NCBI GenBank assembly: GCA_016707075.1
Contig: JADJII010000001.1
Location: 1 to 64,000 of the forward strand
Length of the DNA stretch: 64,000 nt
Origin: Egaibacter danicus
Lineage (GTDB): Bacteria > Pseudomonadota > Gammaproteobacteria > Burkholderiales > Burkholderiaceae_C
Direction: 5' to 3'
Shown here: piece by piece, positions 20,066-29,576 of the stretch
How the letters are laid out: every line of letters starts with the position of its first letter
How positions within the stretch are numbered: the stretch's first letter is position 1
The notes under the pieces: generated by a model
Databases searched by the model: none
Seen by the model: only the letters and a program-made list of their open reading frames with translations
What the model was told of the DNA's origin: nothing
Position numbers and translations under genes: made by a program

Positions 20066-20377
20066 ATGTACGCGGTCATAAAAACCGGTGGCAAGCAATA
20101 TCGGGTTGCTGCTGGCGAAAAAATTAAAGTAGAACAGATTGCTGCGGACGTAGGCCAGGAAATTGTGTTTGATCAGGTGTTGGCAGTCGGGAACGGCGCT
20201 GACATCAAGATTGGCACCCCCCTGGTGTCCGGCGCAACTGTGAGTGTCACGGTCGTGGCTCACGGTAAACACGACAAGGTCCGCATCTTCAAGATGCGCC
20301 GTCGCAAGCATTACCAGAAACGTCAGGGCCATCGCCAGCAGTTCACTGAACTGCTGATTGGTGCGATTGCCGCTTAA
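20066..20377 (+). CDS. rplU: 50S ribosomal protein L21
   Basis: The 103-residue product has the complete L21 fold sequence: MYAVIKTGGKQYRVAAGEKI at the start, VGQEIVFDQVLAVG in the middle and the basic tail FKMRRRKHYQKRQGHRQQFT that binds 23S rRNA. It has a good ribosome-binding site (GAAGAGG). It heads the conserved rplU-rpmA-obgE cluster. Confidence 0.98.
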   Translation: MYAVIKTGGKQYRVAAGEKIKVEQIAADVGQEIVFDQVLAVGNGADIKIGTPLVSGATVSVTVVAHGKHDKVRIFKMRRRKHYQKRQGHRQQFTELLIGAIAA

Positions 20378-20389
20378 GGAGCAAGAGTC

Positions 20390-20647
20390 ATGGCACAGAA
20401 AAAAGGCGGCGGCTCTACGCGAAACGGGCGCGATTCGAAGCCCAAAATGCTCGGTGTGAAGGCTTTCGGTGGTGAATTGATCAGCGCTGGCGCGATCATC
20501 GTTCGCCAGCGCGGCACCAAGTTCCACCCCGGTACCAATGTTGGCATTGGCAAGGACCACACCCTGTTTGCACTGGTGGATGGTCATGTGTCGTTTGCTG
20601 TGAAAGGTTCGTTGAATAAGCATACGGTGAGTATCACCTCGGCTTGA
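20390..20647 (+). CDS. rpmA: 50S ribosomal protein L27
   Basis: The 85-residue protein begins MAQKKGGGSTRNGRDSKPKM, the flexible N-terminal arm that reaches the peptidyl transferase centre. It continues with GVKAFGGELISAGAIIVRQR and GTKFHPGTNVGIGKDHTLFA. It lies 12 bases after rplU with a strong ribosome-binding site (AAGGAG). Confidence 0.98.
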   Translation: MAQKKGGGSTRNGRDSKPKMLGVKAFGGELISAGAIIVRQRGTKFHPGTNVGIGKDHTLFALVDGHVSFAVKGSLNKHTVSITSA

Positions 20648-20668
20648 TTCACTGCTCAACCCAGTGTG

Positions 20669-20696
20669 AAACCCTGCGCCTGGCGCGGGGTTTTTC
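20669..20696 (+). terminator. intrinsic terminator between rpmA and obgE
   Basis: A GC-rich hairpin (ACCCTGCGC/GCGCGGGGT with a CTG-type loop) is followed by TTTTTCGTTT. It probably ends most rplU-rpmA transcripts; obgE starts 22 bases later and may rely on read-through or its own promoter. Confidence 0.75.
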
Positions 20697-20717
20697 GTTT
20701 ATAAAGCCTAGGAAATC

Positions 20718-21788
20718 ATGAAGTTCGTTGACGAAGCCTATATTGACATCTCCGCTGGAGATGGTGGAGCCGGCTGCGTCTCGTTCCGGCATGAAAAGTA
20801 CAAAGAGTTCGGAGGACCCAATGGGGGTGACGGTGGGCGCGGTGGTCACGTCTTTGCCGTTGCCGATCCTAACCTCAATACACTGGTCGATTTCCGGTTC
20901 TCCCGGCGGCATGACGCCAAGCGTGGCCAGCATGGCATGGGCTCTGACATGTTCGGTGCGGCAGGTGATGACATCACGCTGAAGATGCCGGTAGGCACCA
21001 TCATCACCGACGCCGAGACGGGCGAAGTGCTGTATGAGTTGCTGACGCCTGGCGAGGTCATCACCATTGCAAAGGGTGGTGATGGTGGGTTCGGCAATAT
21101 GCGGTTCAAAAGCGCTATCAATCGCGCGCCACGGCAAAAGACGCCTGGTTGGCCAGGTGAAAAGAAGAGCCTGAAACTTGAATTGAAAGTGCTGGCCGAC
21201 GTGGGCTTGCTGGGGCTACCCAACGCAGGCAAGTCCACACTCATTACGGCCATCTCCAATGCTCGCCCTCGCATTGCGGACTATCCCTTCACAACGCTGC
21301 ACCCCAACCTGGGTGTGGTGCGGGTGGGGCCGGAGCAGAGCTTTGTAGTGGCAGATTTGCCCGGTCTCATTGAGGGGGCGTCGGAAGGGGCGGGCCTGGG
21401 GCACCTCTTCCTGCGTCATTTGCAACGCACGCGCCTGTTACTTCACATTGTGGACATGGCTCCCTTTGATGAAGGTGTTGATACCGTTGCCGGCGCCAAA
21501 GCCATCGTTAACGAACTAAAAAAGTATGACAAGGCGCTTTACGAAAAACCGCGCTGGCTGGTATTGAACAAACTTGACATGGTGCCTGCAGATGAGCGCC
21601 CCGCTTTGGTCAAAGACTTCGTCAAACGATTCAAGTTCAAGGGACCTGTGTTTGAAATTTCGGCGCTCAATCGCGAAGGCTGCGAAGCCTTGGTGAAGGC
21701 TGTTTACAAGCACATTCATGCGCAACAGGTGGCCGAGCAGACTCCCCAGGATATAGATCTTCGTTTTCTGCCAGACGCACAGACATGA
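20718..21788 (+). CDS. obgE: Obg-family GTPase ObgE/CgtA
   Basis: ObgE is a ribosome-associated GTPase needed for 50S assembly and stress signalling. The 356-residue protein has the glycine-rich Obg fold (DGGAGCVSFRHEKYKEFGGP, about residues 12-31), then a G domain with GLPNAGKSTLITAISNARP (G1), DYPFTTLHPNLG (G2), VVADLPGLIEGASEGAGLG (G3), VLNKLD (G4) and EISALNREG (G5). The C terminus is short, as in related betaproteobacteria. Confidence 0.97.
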   Translation: MKFVDEAYIDISAGDGGAGCVSFRHEKYKEFGGPNGGDGGRGGHVFAVADPNLNTLVDFRFSRRHDAKRGQHGMGSDMFGAAGDDITLKMPVGTIITDAETGEVLYELLTPGEVITIAKGGDGGFGNMRFKSAINRAPRQKTPGWPGEKKSLKLELKVLADVGLLGLPNAGKSTLITAISNARPRIADYPFTTLHPNLGVVRVGPEQSFVVADLPGLIEGASEGAGLGHLFLRHLQRTRLLLHIVDMAPFDEGVDTVAGAKAIVNELKKYDKALYEKPRWLVLNKLDMVPADERPALVKDFVKRFKFKGPVFEISALNREGCEALVKAVYKHIHAQQVAEQTPQDIDLRFLPDAQT

Positions 21789-21796
21789 TTGGTTGG

Positions 21797-21851
21797 CTAT
21801 AAAAAATATAGCTTCTCACGCAGTAGTGACGGAGGCTAGGTGCCAAAAAGG
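21797..21851. repeat. dispersed short repeat, copy between obgE and proB
   Basis: This copy has the AT-rich palindromic left end (CTATAAAAAATATAG) followed by CTTCTCACGCAGTAGTGACG and GAGGCTAGGTGCCAAAAAGG. It aligns with the copies at 51251-51300, 29501-29570 and, inverted, 60551-60599. The AAAAGG at its right end may act as the proB ribosome-binding site. Confidence 0.6.
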
Positions 21852-21861
21852 ACATGAAAAA

Positions 21862-22983
21862 GTGGCAAATGTAATGCGTGATGCAAGGCGGATCGTGGTC
21901 AAGGTGGGCTCCAGCCTGGTGACCAATGAAGGTCGTGGACTGGACGCCCAGGCTATTGGTGAATGGTGCCGTCAACTGGCTGTTCTGGTGCGCGATGGCC
22001 GGGAAGTCATCATGGTGTCCAGCGGCGCGATTGCTGAAGGCATGAAGCGCCTGGGCTGGGCGACGCGTCCAAACGATATCAGTGAGTTGCAGGCTGCAGC
22101 AGCAGTGGGGCAAATGGGTCTGGCGCAGATGTATGAAACCAAGCTGCGCGAAAATGGATTGGGCAGTGCGCAGGTGCTGCTTACCCATGCCGATCTGGCC
22201 GACCGGGAGCGTTACCTCAACGCGCGCTCAACCCTGCTGACGCTGCTCAAGCTGGGTGTGGTGCCGGTGATCAACGAAAACGACACGGTGGTCAACGATG
22301 AAATCAAGTTCGGTGACAACGATACGCTGGGCGCACTGGTAGCCAACCTGGTGGAGGCTGATGCACTCGTCATCCTGACGGATCAAAAGGGTCTGTATAC
22401 CGCCGACCCCCGCTCCAACCCTGATGCCCAGTTCGTGCACGAGGCCAAGGCGGGCGATTCGGCGCTGGAAGCCATGGCGGGCGGCGCGGGCTCCAGCATA
22501 GGCAGGGGAGGGATGATCACCAAAATATTGGCGGCCAAGCGGGCTGCAGGTTCAGGTGCCTCCACGGTTATCGCCTGGGGGCGGGAACCTGATGCGCTGC
22601 TACGCCTGTCTGGCGGTGAAGCTATTGGCACCTTGCTGGTGGCCCAGACTCAAAAAAACCAGGCTCGCAAACAGTGGATTGCCGATCATCTGCAAATGCG
22701 CGGCGCTGTGGTGGTTGACGTGGGCGCGGCGGCCAAGTTGCGCGATGAGGGCAAAAGCCTGTTACCGATTGGCATGACGGGCGTAGAGGGCGATTTCTCC
22801 AGGGGTGATGTGATTGCCGTGCGCGATGTTTCGGGCGCTGAGATCGCGCGAGGGCTGGCCAACTACTCCAGCAGCGAAGCTCGCCTGATTTGCCGCAAGC
22901 CCTCCAGCGAATACGAAAAACTGCTGGGTTACTCGGCAGGTCCCGAGATGCTGCATCGGGACAATCTGGTACTGACACGGTAA
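21862..22983 (+). CDS. proB: glutamate 5-kinase ProB with PUA domain
   Basis: ProB phosphorylates glutamate, the first step of proline synthesis. The 373-residue product has the amino-acid-kinase domain (IVVKVGSSLVTNEGRGLD, VSSGAIAEGMKRLGW, INENDTVVNDEIKFGDND, ILTDQKGLYTADPR) and a C-terminal PUA domain (GAVVVDVGAAAKLRDEGKSL onward). The frame is open further upstream, but that part is repeat DNA. I chose GTG 21862, about nine bases after AAGGA; ATG 21874 (MRDARR) is the alternative. It lies 73 bases after obgE. Confidence 0.95.
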   Translation: MANVMRDARRIVVKVGSSLVTNEGRGLDAQAIGEWCRQLAVLVRDGREVIMVSSGAIAEGMKRLGWATRPNDISELQAAAAVGQMGLAQMYETKLRENGLGSAQVLLTHADLADRERYLNARSTLLTLLKLGVVPVINENDTVVNDEIKFGDNDTLGALVANLVEADALVILTDQKGLYTADPRSNPDAQFVHEAKAGDSALEAMAGGAGSSIGRGGMITKILAAKRAAGSGASTVIAWGREPDALLRLSGGEAIGTLLVAQTQKNQARKQWIADHLQMRGAVVVDVGAAAKLRDEGKSLLPIGMTGVEGDFSRGDVIAVRDVSGAEIARGLANYSSSEARLICRKPSSEYEKLLGYSAGPEMLHRDNLVLTR

Positions 22984-23025
22984 ACCGCTCACTGGCGCAG
23001 TGCCAATACAGTGCGAATAGACTGC

Positions 23026-23532
23026 TCAGTACCGTCGCTCCTGTGATGCTGGACTTTTGAGTCGCTGAACGATAGCTGTTGGCGATGCGGCGGTGGCGGA
23101 ACGACCTTCACAGGCGCCTTGCCGTGCCAATGCCAACGCATGTTTGGACGGCTGGTTACCGTTTAGCGGGGCCCACTGCGGGTTATCTACAGCCTTCCAC
23201 TGACCTGATGAGGTGTAACGGGCATAGACTTTCACTTCACCTGTGAGGCAACGGATACCCTCATACATGGCATTGACGTTGCCGCTGGAACTGGTGGCGA
23301 CCATCACATATCGCACCACGCCATCTTTCGTGATACTCAACGTGACGGGGTCTACGCCGAACTTAAGCGTCACATGTGGGGGCATGTCAACGGGTACCAA
23401 TTTGTCCCGGCTGAAGGCTGGTGGCGGCGGCACATCCGTTTCTTTCCAGTCCGGGTCCAGATCGGTCAGCTGAGCCAGTGCCCCCCACGCAACAAAGACC
23501 GTCAAAACCGCGGTCACTCTGCTAGTTCGCAT
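23026..23532 (-). CDS. CNP1-like family secreted protein
   Basis: This is a putative periplasmic protein of the CNP1-like family, whose function is not known. The 168-residue product starts MRTSRVTAVLTVFVAWGALA, a signal peptide, followed by DPDWKETDVPPPPAFSRDKL and a compact beta-rich domain with one conserved pair of cysteines (IRCLTGEVKVYARY and RQGACEG). The start overlaps the rppH stop by 11 bases (ATGCGAACTAG), so the two genes form an operon. Confidence 0.85.
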   Translation of the reverse strand: MRTSRVTAVLTVFVAWGALAQLTDLDPDWKETDVPPPPAFSRDKLVPVDMPPHVTLKFGVDPVTLSITKDGVVRYVMVATSSSGNVNAMYEGIRCLTGEVKVYARYTSSGQWKAVDNPQWAPLNGNQPSKHALALARQGACEGRSATAASPTAIVQRLKSPASQERRY

Positions 23533-24184
23533 GGGGATTCGACGAATGATTACCGCCCATGTTGCCAAGGGGAAGGCTGGTTTGCGGTTCAGGCTCAAAA
23601 GTTGCATCAGGTGGAAGCTCAAAGCCTGTGCCGGGCATGGGTTCCTGTACCGGATGAGCATCATGGTCGCGTGAACGGGTCCCCTGCCTCAAAAATCGGT
23701 TGCGCACATCGTGGCGGGGCAGAAAGCGGGACAGTTCAGTCAGCGCCATTTCGTACACGCCACGCTTGAATTCCACCACCATGTCCAGTGGGACCCAGTA
23801 GTCGTTCCAGCGCCAGGCATCGAACTCAGGGTGATCGGTCGCGCGCAGGTTCAAGTCCCAATCGTGCCCGATCAGCTGAAGCAGGTACCAGATCTGTTTC
23901 TGGCCTTTGTAGTGGCCGCGTGCGTCACGGCGGATGTAGCGGTCCGGCACCTCGTAGCGCAACCAGTCGCGGGTACGGGCCACCACACTCACGTGCTCCG
24001 GCTGGAGCCCCACCTCTTCGTGCAACTCGCGGTACATGGCCTGTTCCGGGGTTTCTCCCCGGTCAATGCCACCCTGCGGGAACTGCCACGAGTGGGTACG
24101 AATGCGCTTGCCCCAAAATACCTGATTTTTCTGGTTGAGCAGGACGATGCCGACGTTGGGCCGAAAGCCGTCCCGGTCAAGCAT
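23522..24184 (-). CDS. rppH: RNA 5'-pyrophosphohydrolase RppH (Nudix)
   Basis: RppH removes pyrophosphate from mRNA 5' ends and starts decay. The product is about 220 residues, longer than the E. coli protein because of a Pro-rich C-terminal tail. MLDRDGFRPNVGIVLLNQKN at the start, WQFPQGGIDRGETPEQAMYR leading into the Nudix box, and YEVPDRYIRRDARGHYKGQK are RppH signatures. ATG 24184 was chosen over a TTG two codons upstream because GGGG sits seven bases before it. It is divergent from proS. Confidence 0.94.
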   Translation of the reverse strand: MLDRDGFRPNVGIVLLNQKNQVFWGKRIRTHSWQFPQGGIDRGETPEQAMYRELHEEVGLQPEHVSVVARTRDWLRYEVPDRYIRRDARGHYKGQKQIWYLLQLIGHDWDLNLRATDHPEFDAWRWNDYWVPLDMVVEFKRGVYEMALTELSRFLPRHDVRNRFLRQGTRSRDHDAHPVQEPMPGTGFELPPDATFEPEPQTSLPLGNMGGNHSSNPHAN

Positions 24185-24276
24185 AATCAAACCCCAATTT
24201 TTAAACTGAGTCCATTATGCACAGCATGCGCTGGGCATCAAGGGGTTCGGGCTGTTTCGGTACTTCTATTCGCGCC

Positions 24277-26018
<1,742 letters not shown>

Positions 26019-26022
<4 letters not shown>

Positions 26023-26690
26023 CGCTGGCGTCAACGAACGGCATGGTAACCAGAAGGGCTGGTCTTTTCTCTTTGCTCCCCCTGATTTCAGGGCTTGGGT
26101 TGTTATCGTTCCATGAGCGTGCTCTTGCCGGCGGCCAGGTCGAAGAACCGCTGGTCGACTCAGTTCGCACGGCTTTGAGCTCGGCCATTGCCAACAAAGC
26201 CCCGCCAGTGCCCGAGTTTCCCGATACCGAGTCTCGCCTTCACTACCTGCGCTGGCTGGGCAGCATGAGTGAGCGACTGAAGAGGCAGAAGGCAGAGTTG
26301 CAGGTACGCAAAGAATTCCTGCAGACCGTCTGGTATGAGAGCAGGCGCGCCGGGCTGGATACTGCCCTGGTGCTGGGGCTCATCCAGGTGGAGAGCAACT
26401 TCCGCAAATTTGCAGTCTCCAGCGTGGGTGCGCGCGGGTACATGCAGGTCATGCCATTCTGGACACGCGTTCTGGGAGACGGCGATGCGGGCAAGCTGTT
26501 TCACATGCAGACCAACTTGCGTTTTGGCTGCGTGATCCTGCGCCACTACCTGGACCGTGAACGTGGCGACCTGTTCATGGCACTGGGCCGCTACAACGGC
26601 TCACGCGGCAAATCACCCTACCCCGACGCCGTGCTGGGCGCCAAGCGATCATGGGAATTCACTGCAAAAAGCCCATCTGGCCCTTCTTGA
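26019..26690 (+). CDS. lytic murein transglycosylase (SLT domain)
   Basis: This is a predicted periplasmic lytic transglycosylase that cleaves the glycan strand of peptidoglycan. The 223-residue product has an N-terminal hydrophobic signal (SLLPLISGLGLLSFHERALA) and an SLT domain with the catalytic glutamate in QVESNFRKFAVSSVGARGYM, followed by QVMPFW and a C-terminal ALGRYNGSRG typical of the fold. It overlaps proS by four bases (ATGA) and converges with the AAA ATPase gene, overlapping it by 32 bases. Confidence 0.9.
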
Positions 26691-27654
26691 GCCCCGCTTT
26701 GGGCAGGTCGGCAGTGCTGATCTCATCCCGTTTGGCCAATTGGGCATTGCCAAATCCGGTCATCAGTGCCCGGCGCATTTCTCGAGGTGCCAGCTCGCCC
26801 AGTTGATTGAGCAGGTCGTCATTTGGTTCTGGCGCAAAGCGGGCGCCCCAGCCATGTTCACTGCGAATGGTCTGGTACAAATTGCGGGCAATCTGGCGTG
26901 CAGCTTCAGGCGAAGGCGGCTCTACCGAAAATACGTTCATGCGGTTCAGGATGGGCTCAGGGATAGCGCTCTCGTCATTCGCTGTGGTGATCCAGATCAC
27001 CTGACTGGCGTCCACCGCCACTTCGGCAAACTCGTCGGTGAAGCTCTGCGCGGTATCGTGCTCCAGCAGGCTGTACAGCGCACCGAGCGGGTCGTACTGG
27101 GCGTCACCGCTAGCCTTGTCAATTTCATCGACGACGATCACCGGGTTGGCATATTCGCCGTCCACTAGCGCCTCAAACACCTTGCCGGGCTTGGCCCCTT
27201 TCCATTGCGAAGAGGATCCGGACAGTAGCCACCCTGCCGTCATGGAACTCATCGGTACCAGACTCATGCCGGTACCCAGCAGGTCAGCCAGCTTCTTCGC
27301 AAAATGGGTTTTGCCGATTCCCGGCGGGCCGAGGAGCAGGATGGGGGTGACCTCCAGCCCGTCGCGCGAATCCTGCGCCAGCGCCACGTGGCGTTTCACA
27401 TCATCCAGCACGTCCGTGAAATTGGGGAGCATGTGGTACAGGCTGGCCATATCCGGCACACCCGAAGGTTTGACCTGGAAGCGCTGTGGCCCGCGCTCCA
27501 GCATGCGATGGTAGGTGGCGCGCAGGCTGTCGTGTTCGTTGCCTTGCAGTTTGGCCAGTTTGCGTTCCACCTCGTCGGGCTGGAATACGCGGCGCATTTG
27601 CGCCACTGGTAAGTGAAACGGTGAAGACTGCGGGACAAGACTGCGAGATTCCAT
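26659..27654 (-). CDS. Lon-like AAA ATPase without protease domain
   Basis: The 331-residue protein is essentially one AAA module that resembles the ATPase core of Lon. Walker A is LLLGPPGIGKTHFAKKLADL, Walker B is NPVIVVDEIDKAS, the sensor 1 region is VIWITTANDESAIPEPILNR, and DPLGALYSLLEHDTAQSFTD matches the Lon-specific stretch after Walker B. There is no N-terminal Lon substrate domain and no Ser-Lys peptidase domain. The start was chosen at MESRSLVPQ with GGAGG seven bases upstream. Its role is unknown; a chaperone- or MoxR-like remodelling function is only a guess. It follows grxD on the same strand. Confidence 0.85.
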   Translation of the reverse strand: MESRSLVPQSSPFHLPVAQMRRVFQPDEVERKLAKLQGNEHDSLRATYHRMLERGPQRFQVKPSGVPDMASLYHMLPNFTDVLDDVKRHVALAQDSRDGLEVTPILLLGPPGIGKTHFAKKLADLLGTGMSLVPMSSMTAGWLLSGSSSQWKGAKPGKVFEALVDGEYANPVIVVDEIDKASGDAQYDPLGALYSLLEHDTAQSFTDEFAEVAVDASQVIWITTANDESAIPEPILNRMNVFSVEPPSPEAARQIARNLYQTIRSEHGWGARFAPEPNDDLLNQLGELAPREMRRALMTGFGNAQLAKRDEISTADLPKAGLKKGQMGFLQ

Positions 27655-27770
27655 AACGGCCTCCAGAGCAATTAATTCCAGACACAACTCACAGCTTCAT
27701 TCAAGCACAAGTCGTGCCCATCCTTAACGCGATAAAAGCCCGGTTTAGTGACATTGTTTGGCGCGATGGT

Positions 27771-27794
27771 AAAAAAAAGCCACCCGCAGGTGGC
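27771..27794 (-). terminator. intrinsic terminator after grxD
   Basis: On the minus strand GCCACC pairs with GGTGGC around a four-base loop and is followed by eight T residues. It lies 36 bases beyond the grxD stop, ahead of the AAA ATPase gene. Confidence 0.85.
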
Positions 27795-27829
27795 ATGGTC
27801 GAGTCAAAAGCACCCGCCTCTGTCCGATG

Positions 27830-28153
27830 TCAGGCTTTGCCCGTCAGCACTTGCTGCAATTCACCGTTCTCATACATCTCCATCATGATGTCCGAGCCAC
27901 CGATGAACTCGCCCTTCACATACAGCTGCGGGATCGTCGGCCAGTTGCTGTAATCCTTGATGCCAGCGCGGATTTCGGGGTCTTCCAGCACGTTCACGGT
28001 TTTGATCGCCTTGGGTTCCACGCCACAAGCTTTCAGGATCTGGATGGCCCGGCCCGAAAAGCCGCATTGTGGAAAGCTGGCGTTGCCCTTCATGAACAGC
28101 AGAACCTCATTGGTTTTCACCAATTCGTCGATGCGTTGTTGTGTATCACTCAT
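27830..28153 (-). CDS. grxD: monothiol glutaredoxin, Grx4/GrxD family
   Basis: Monothiol glutaredoxins of this class bind and transfer [2Fe-2S] clusters with glutathione. The 107-residue protein has the CGFS active site (FPQCGFSGRAIQIL, Cys about residue 30), the WPTIPQLYVKGEFIGGSDIM glutathione-binding segment and normal length. The start at MSDTQQRIDEL has AAGGAG seven bases upstream; earlier ATGs fall too close to it. It lies downstream of the hemA-prfA-prmC group on the same strand, ahead of a hairpin terminator. Confidence 0.96.
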   Translation of the reverse strand: MSDTQQRIDELVKTNEVLLFMKGNASFPQCGFSGRAIQILKACGVEPKAIKTVNVLEDPEIRAGIKDYSNWPTIPQLYVKGEFIGGSDIMMEMYENGELQQVLTGKA

Positions 28154-28368
28154 TTCCATTCTCCTTAAGCTTTTGCCCACACGTCTGTATTGACGTTACA
28201 TGGCACATTATTTCACCTTCGGCCAGGCCTTGCAGTTTGGGGTGGAAAACACCGATTCATCCCCAGTAGGCCGGGATTGAGGTTTCGCAAGCCAGTGACA
28301 TAAGTCACTTGTCCGCCAGGACACGCTACGTTAAATTGCCCTGAAGGTGAATGCCTTGAGGCCAGACC

Positions 28369-28599
28369 ATGAGTGCGACGATCAAATCCCTGCTGTCAGA
28401 CTTGGTGGACTACATCTTTGGAGACCCGATTCCGGCTCCTGAGGTGATTGAGGACGACCCGGTGTCGTCGTGGCAGAAGTGGGAGGAGGCTGTCAAGGAA
28501 ATGGATGAATTGATCGAGTTCCGTCTTACACAGCCGCCGACAGACTTTGACAGGTTGCCGTCCAGGCGTTCGCCCGGCGAGCGGCCTGACGCAACTTGA
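28369..28599 (+). CDS. small hypothetical protein
   Basis: I do not recognise this 76-residue product. It begins MSATIKSLLSDLVDYIFGDP and is acidic, with WQKWEEAVKEMDELIEFRL predicting an amphipathic helix, then a Pro/Arg-rich tail. A GAGG lies eight bases before the ATG. It is inserted on the plus strand between the minus-strand genes prmC and grxD and stops two bases before the prmC stop. The 215 bases before it, up to grxD, show no other gene. It could be a real small gene or a chance frame. Confidence 0.5.
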   Translation: MSATIKSLLSDLVDYIFGDPIPAPEVIEDDPVSSWQKWEEAVKEMDELIEFRLTQPPTDFDRLPSRRSPGERPDAT

Positions 28600-28601
28600 G
28601 T

Positions 28602-29465
28602 TCAGGGCAGGCCTTTCGGCCTTTTGGCCATGCATCCACCGCTGCAGCGCTCAATGTCGCTCAGGTCTTTTCGTGACTGAACGGCTTCAAACCCGGCAGC
28701 CGTGAGCAATTCGCGTACCGCAGCAGCCTGGTCATAACCGTGTTCGAGCAGCAACCATCCGTCGGCGTACAGATGATCACCAGCCTGCGTAATGATGCTG
28801 CGGATGTCCTTCAGCCCGTCTGTGCCCGAAGTGAGGGCCTGTATCGGCTCATGTTTCAAGGCGGCGAGGTGTTTGTCCTTCGATCCGATGTAGGGTGGAT
28901 TGGAAATGATGGCGTGAAAGCGCTGACCGGGCCGGGGTAGACCCGCAAGCCATGACCCCTGACTGAACTGCACATCCAGTTGAAGGCGCTGGGCGTTGCT
29001 TTTGGCTACCTGCAATGCGCCTTCGCTGGCGTCTGTGGCGCTGACCATCAGATTGGGCCGTGCGTGTTTCAGCGCGAGTGCGATGGCGCCGCTGCCGGTG
29101 CCAAGATCGAGTATGGACAAGTCTGGTGCGTCCATCGCAGCGAGCACGTCCAGCGCCCACTCCACCAGTGTTTCGGTGTCGGGCCGGGGTACCAGCACGC
29201 GGGCATCCACCTGCACATCCAGTCCGAAGAACTCCTTGTGACCGGTGATGTACGCCACGGGCTCGCCCGTGGTGCGGCGCTGAACGGCTGCCTCGAATGT
29301 GACCAGCTCGGCGGGTGTTAGCGAATCGCCATCATGGGCCAGTAACCAGGCGCGGTCATGCACCGGGCGCACCAGCGCGTGCAACATCAGGAGCTGCGCG
29401 TCCAGCCGGTCCAACCCCTGCGACTGGGCCGCGAGAAGCGCCTGCGTGATCGTCAACGGATTCAT
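28602..29465 (-). CDS. prmC: release factor glutamine methyltransferase PrmC
   Basis: PrmC methylates the GGQ glutamine of release factors RF1 and RF2. The 287-residue product has an N-terminal helical domain and a SAM-binding Rossmann domain with LSILDLGTGSGAIALALKHA and the catalytic NPPY in AIISNPPYIGSKDKHLA. VLVPRPDTETLVEW is another family motif. It lies directly downstream of prfA, its substrate gene, in the classic hemA-prfA-prmC order. Confidence 0.96.
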   Translation of the reverse strand: MNPLTITQALLAAQSQGLDRLDAQLLMLHALVRPVHDRAWLLAHDGDSLTPAELVTFEAAVQRRTTGEPVAYITGHKEFFGLDVQVDARVLVPRPDTETLVEWALDVLAAMDAPDLSILDLGTGSGAIALALKHARPNLMVSATDASEGALQVAKSNAQRLQLDVQFSQGSWLAGLPRPGQRFHAIISNPPYIGSKDKHLAALKHEPIQALTSGTDGLKDIRSIITQAGDHLYADGWLLLEHGYDQAAAVRELLTAAGFEAVQSRKDLSDIERCSGGCMAKRPKGLP

Positions 29466-29500
29466 GTCGGGTAAATGCCCGATGGTGTCAACTGGCTAAA

Positions 29501-29570
29501 TGCTATGAATAGCATAGCTAGTCACGCATATTTCACGGGGTCTGGAGGCCAATTTGATGGGTAAAAATGG
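29501..29570. repeat. dispersed short repeat, copy between prfA and prmC
   Basis: The left end has the palindrome GCTATGAATAGC, then ATAGCTAGTCACGCATATTT and CACGGGGTCTGGAGGCC, ending in GGGTAAAAATGG. It aligns with the copy at 51251-51300, sharing CACGCATATT-like, CACG-GG-CT and GGGTAAAAA blocks. It fills most of the 111-base gap between the two genes. Confidence 0.65.
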
Positions 29571-29576
29571 CATCTT

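Noticed and set aside
21793..21861. Upstream extension of proB starting at TTG 21793
   Set aside because: The extension is encoded by repeat DNA and does not match ProB N termini; a better-placed GTG lies at 21862.
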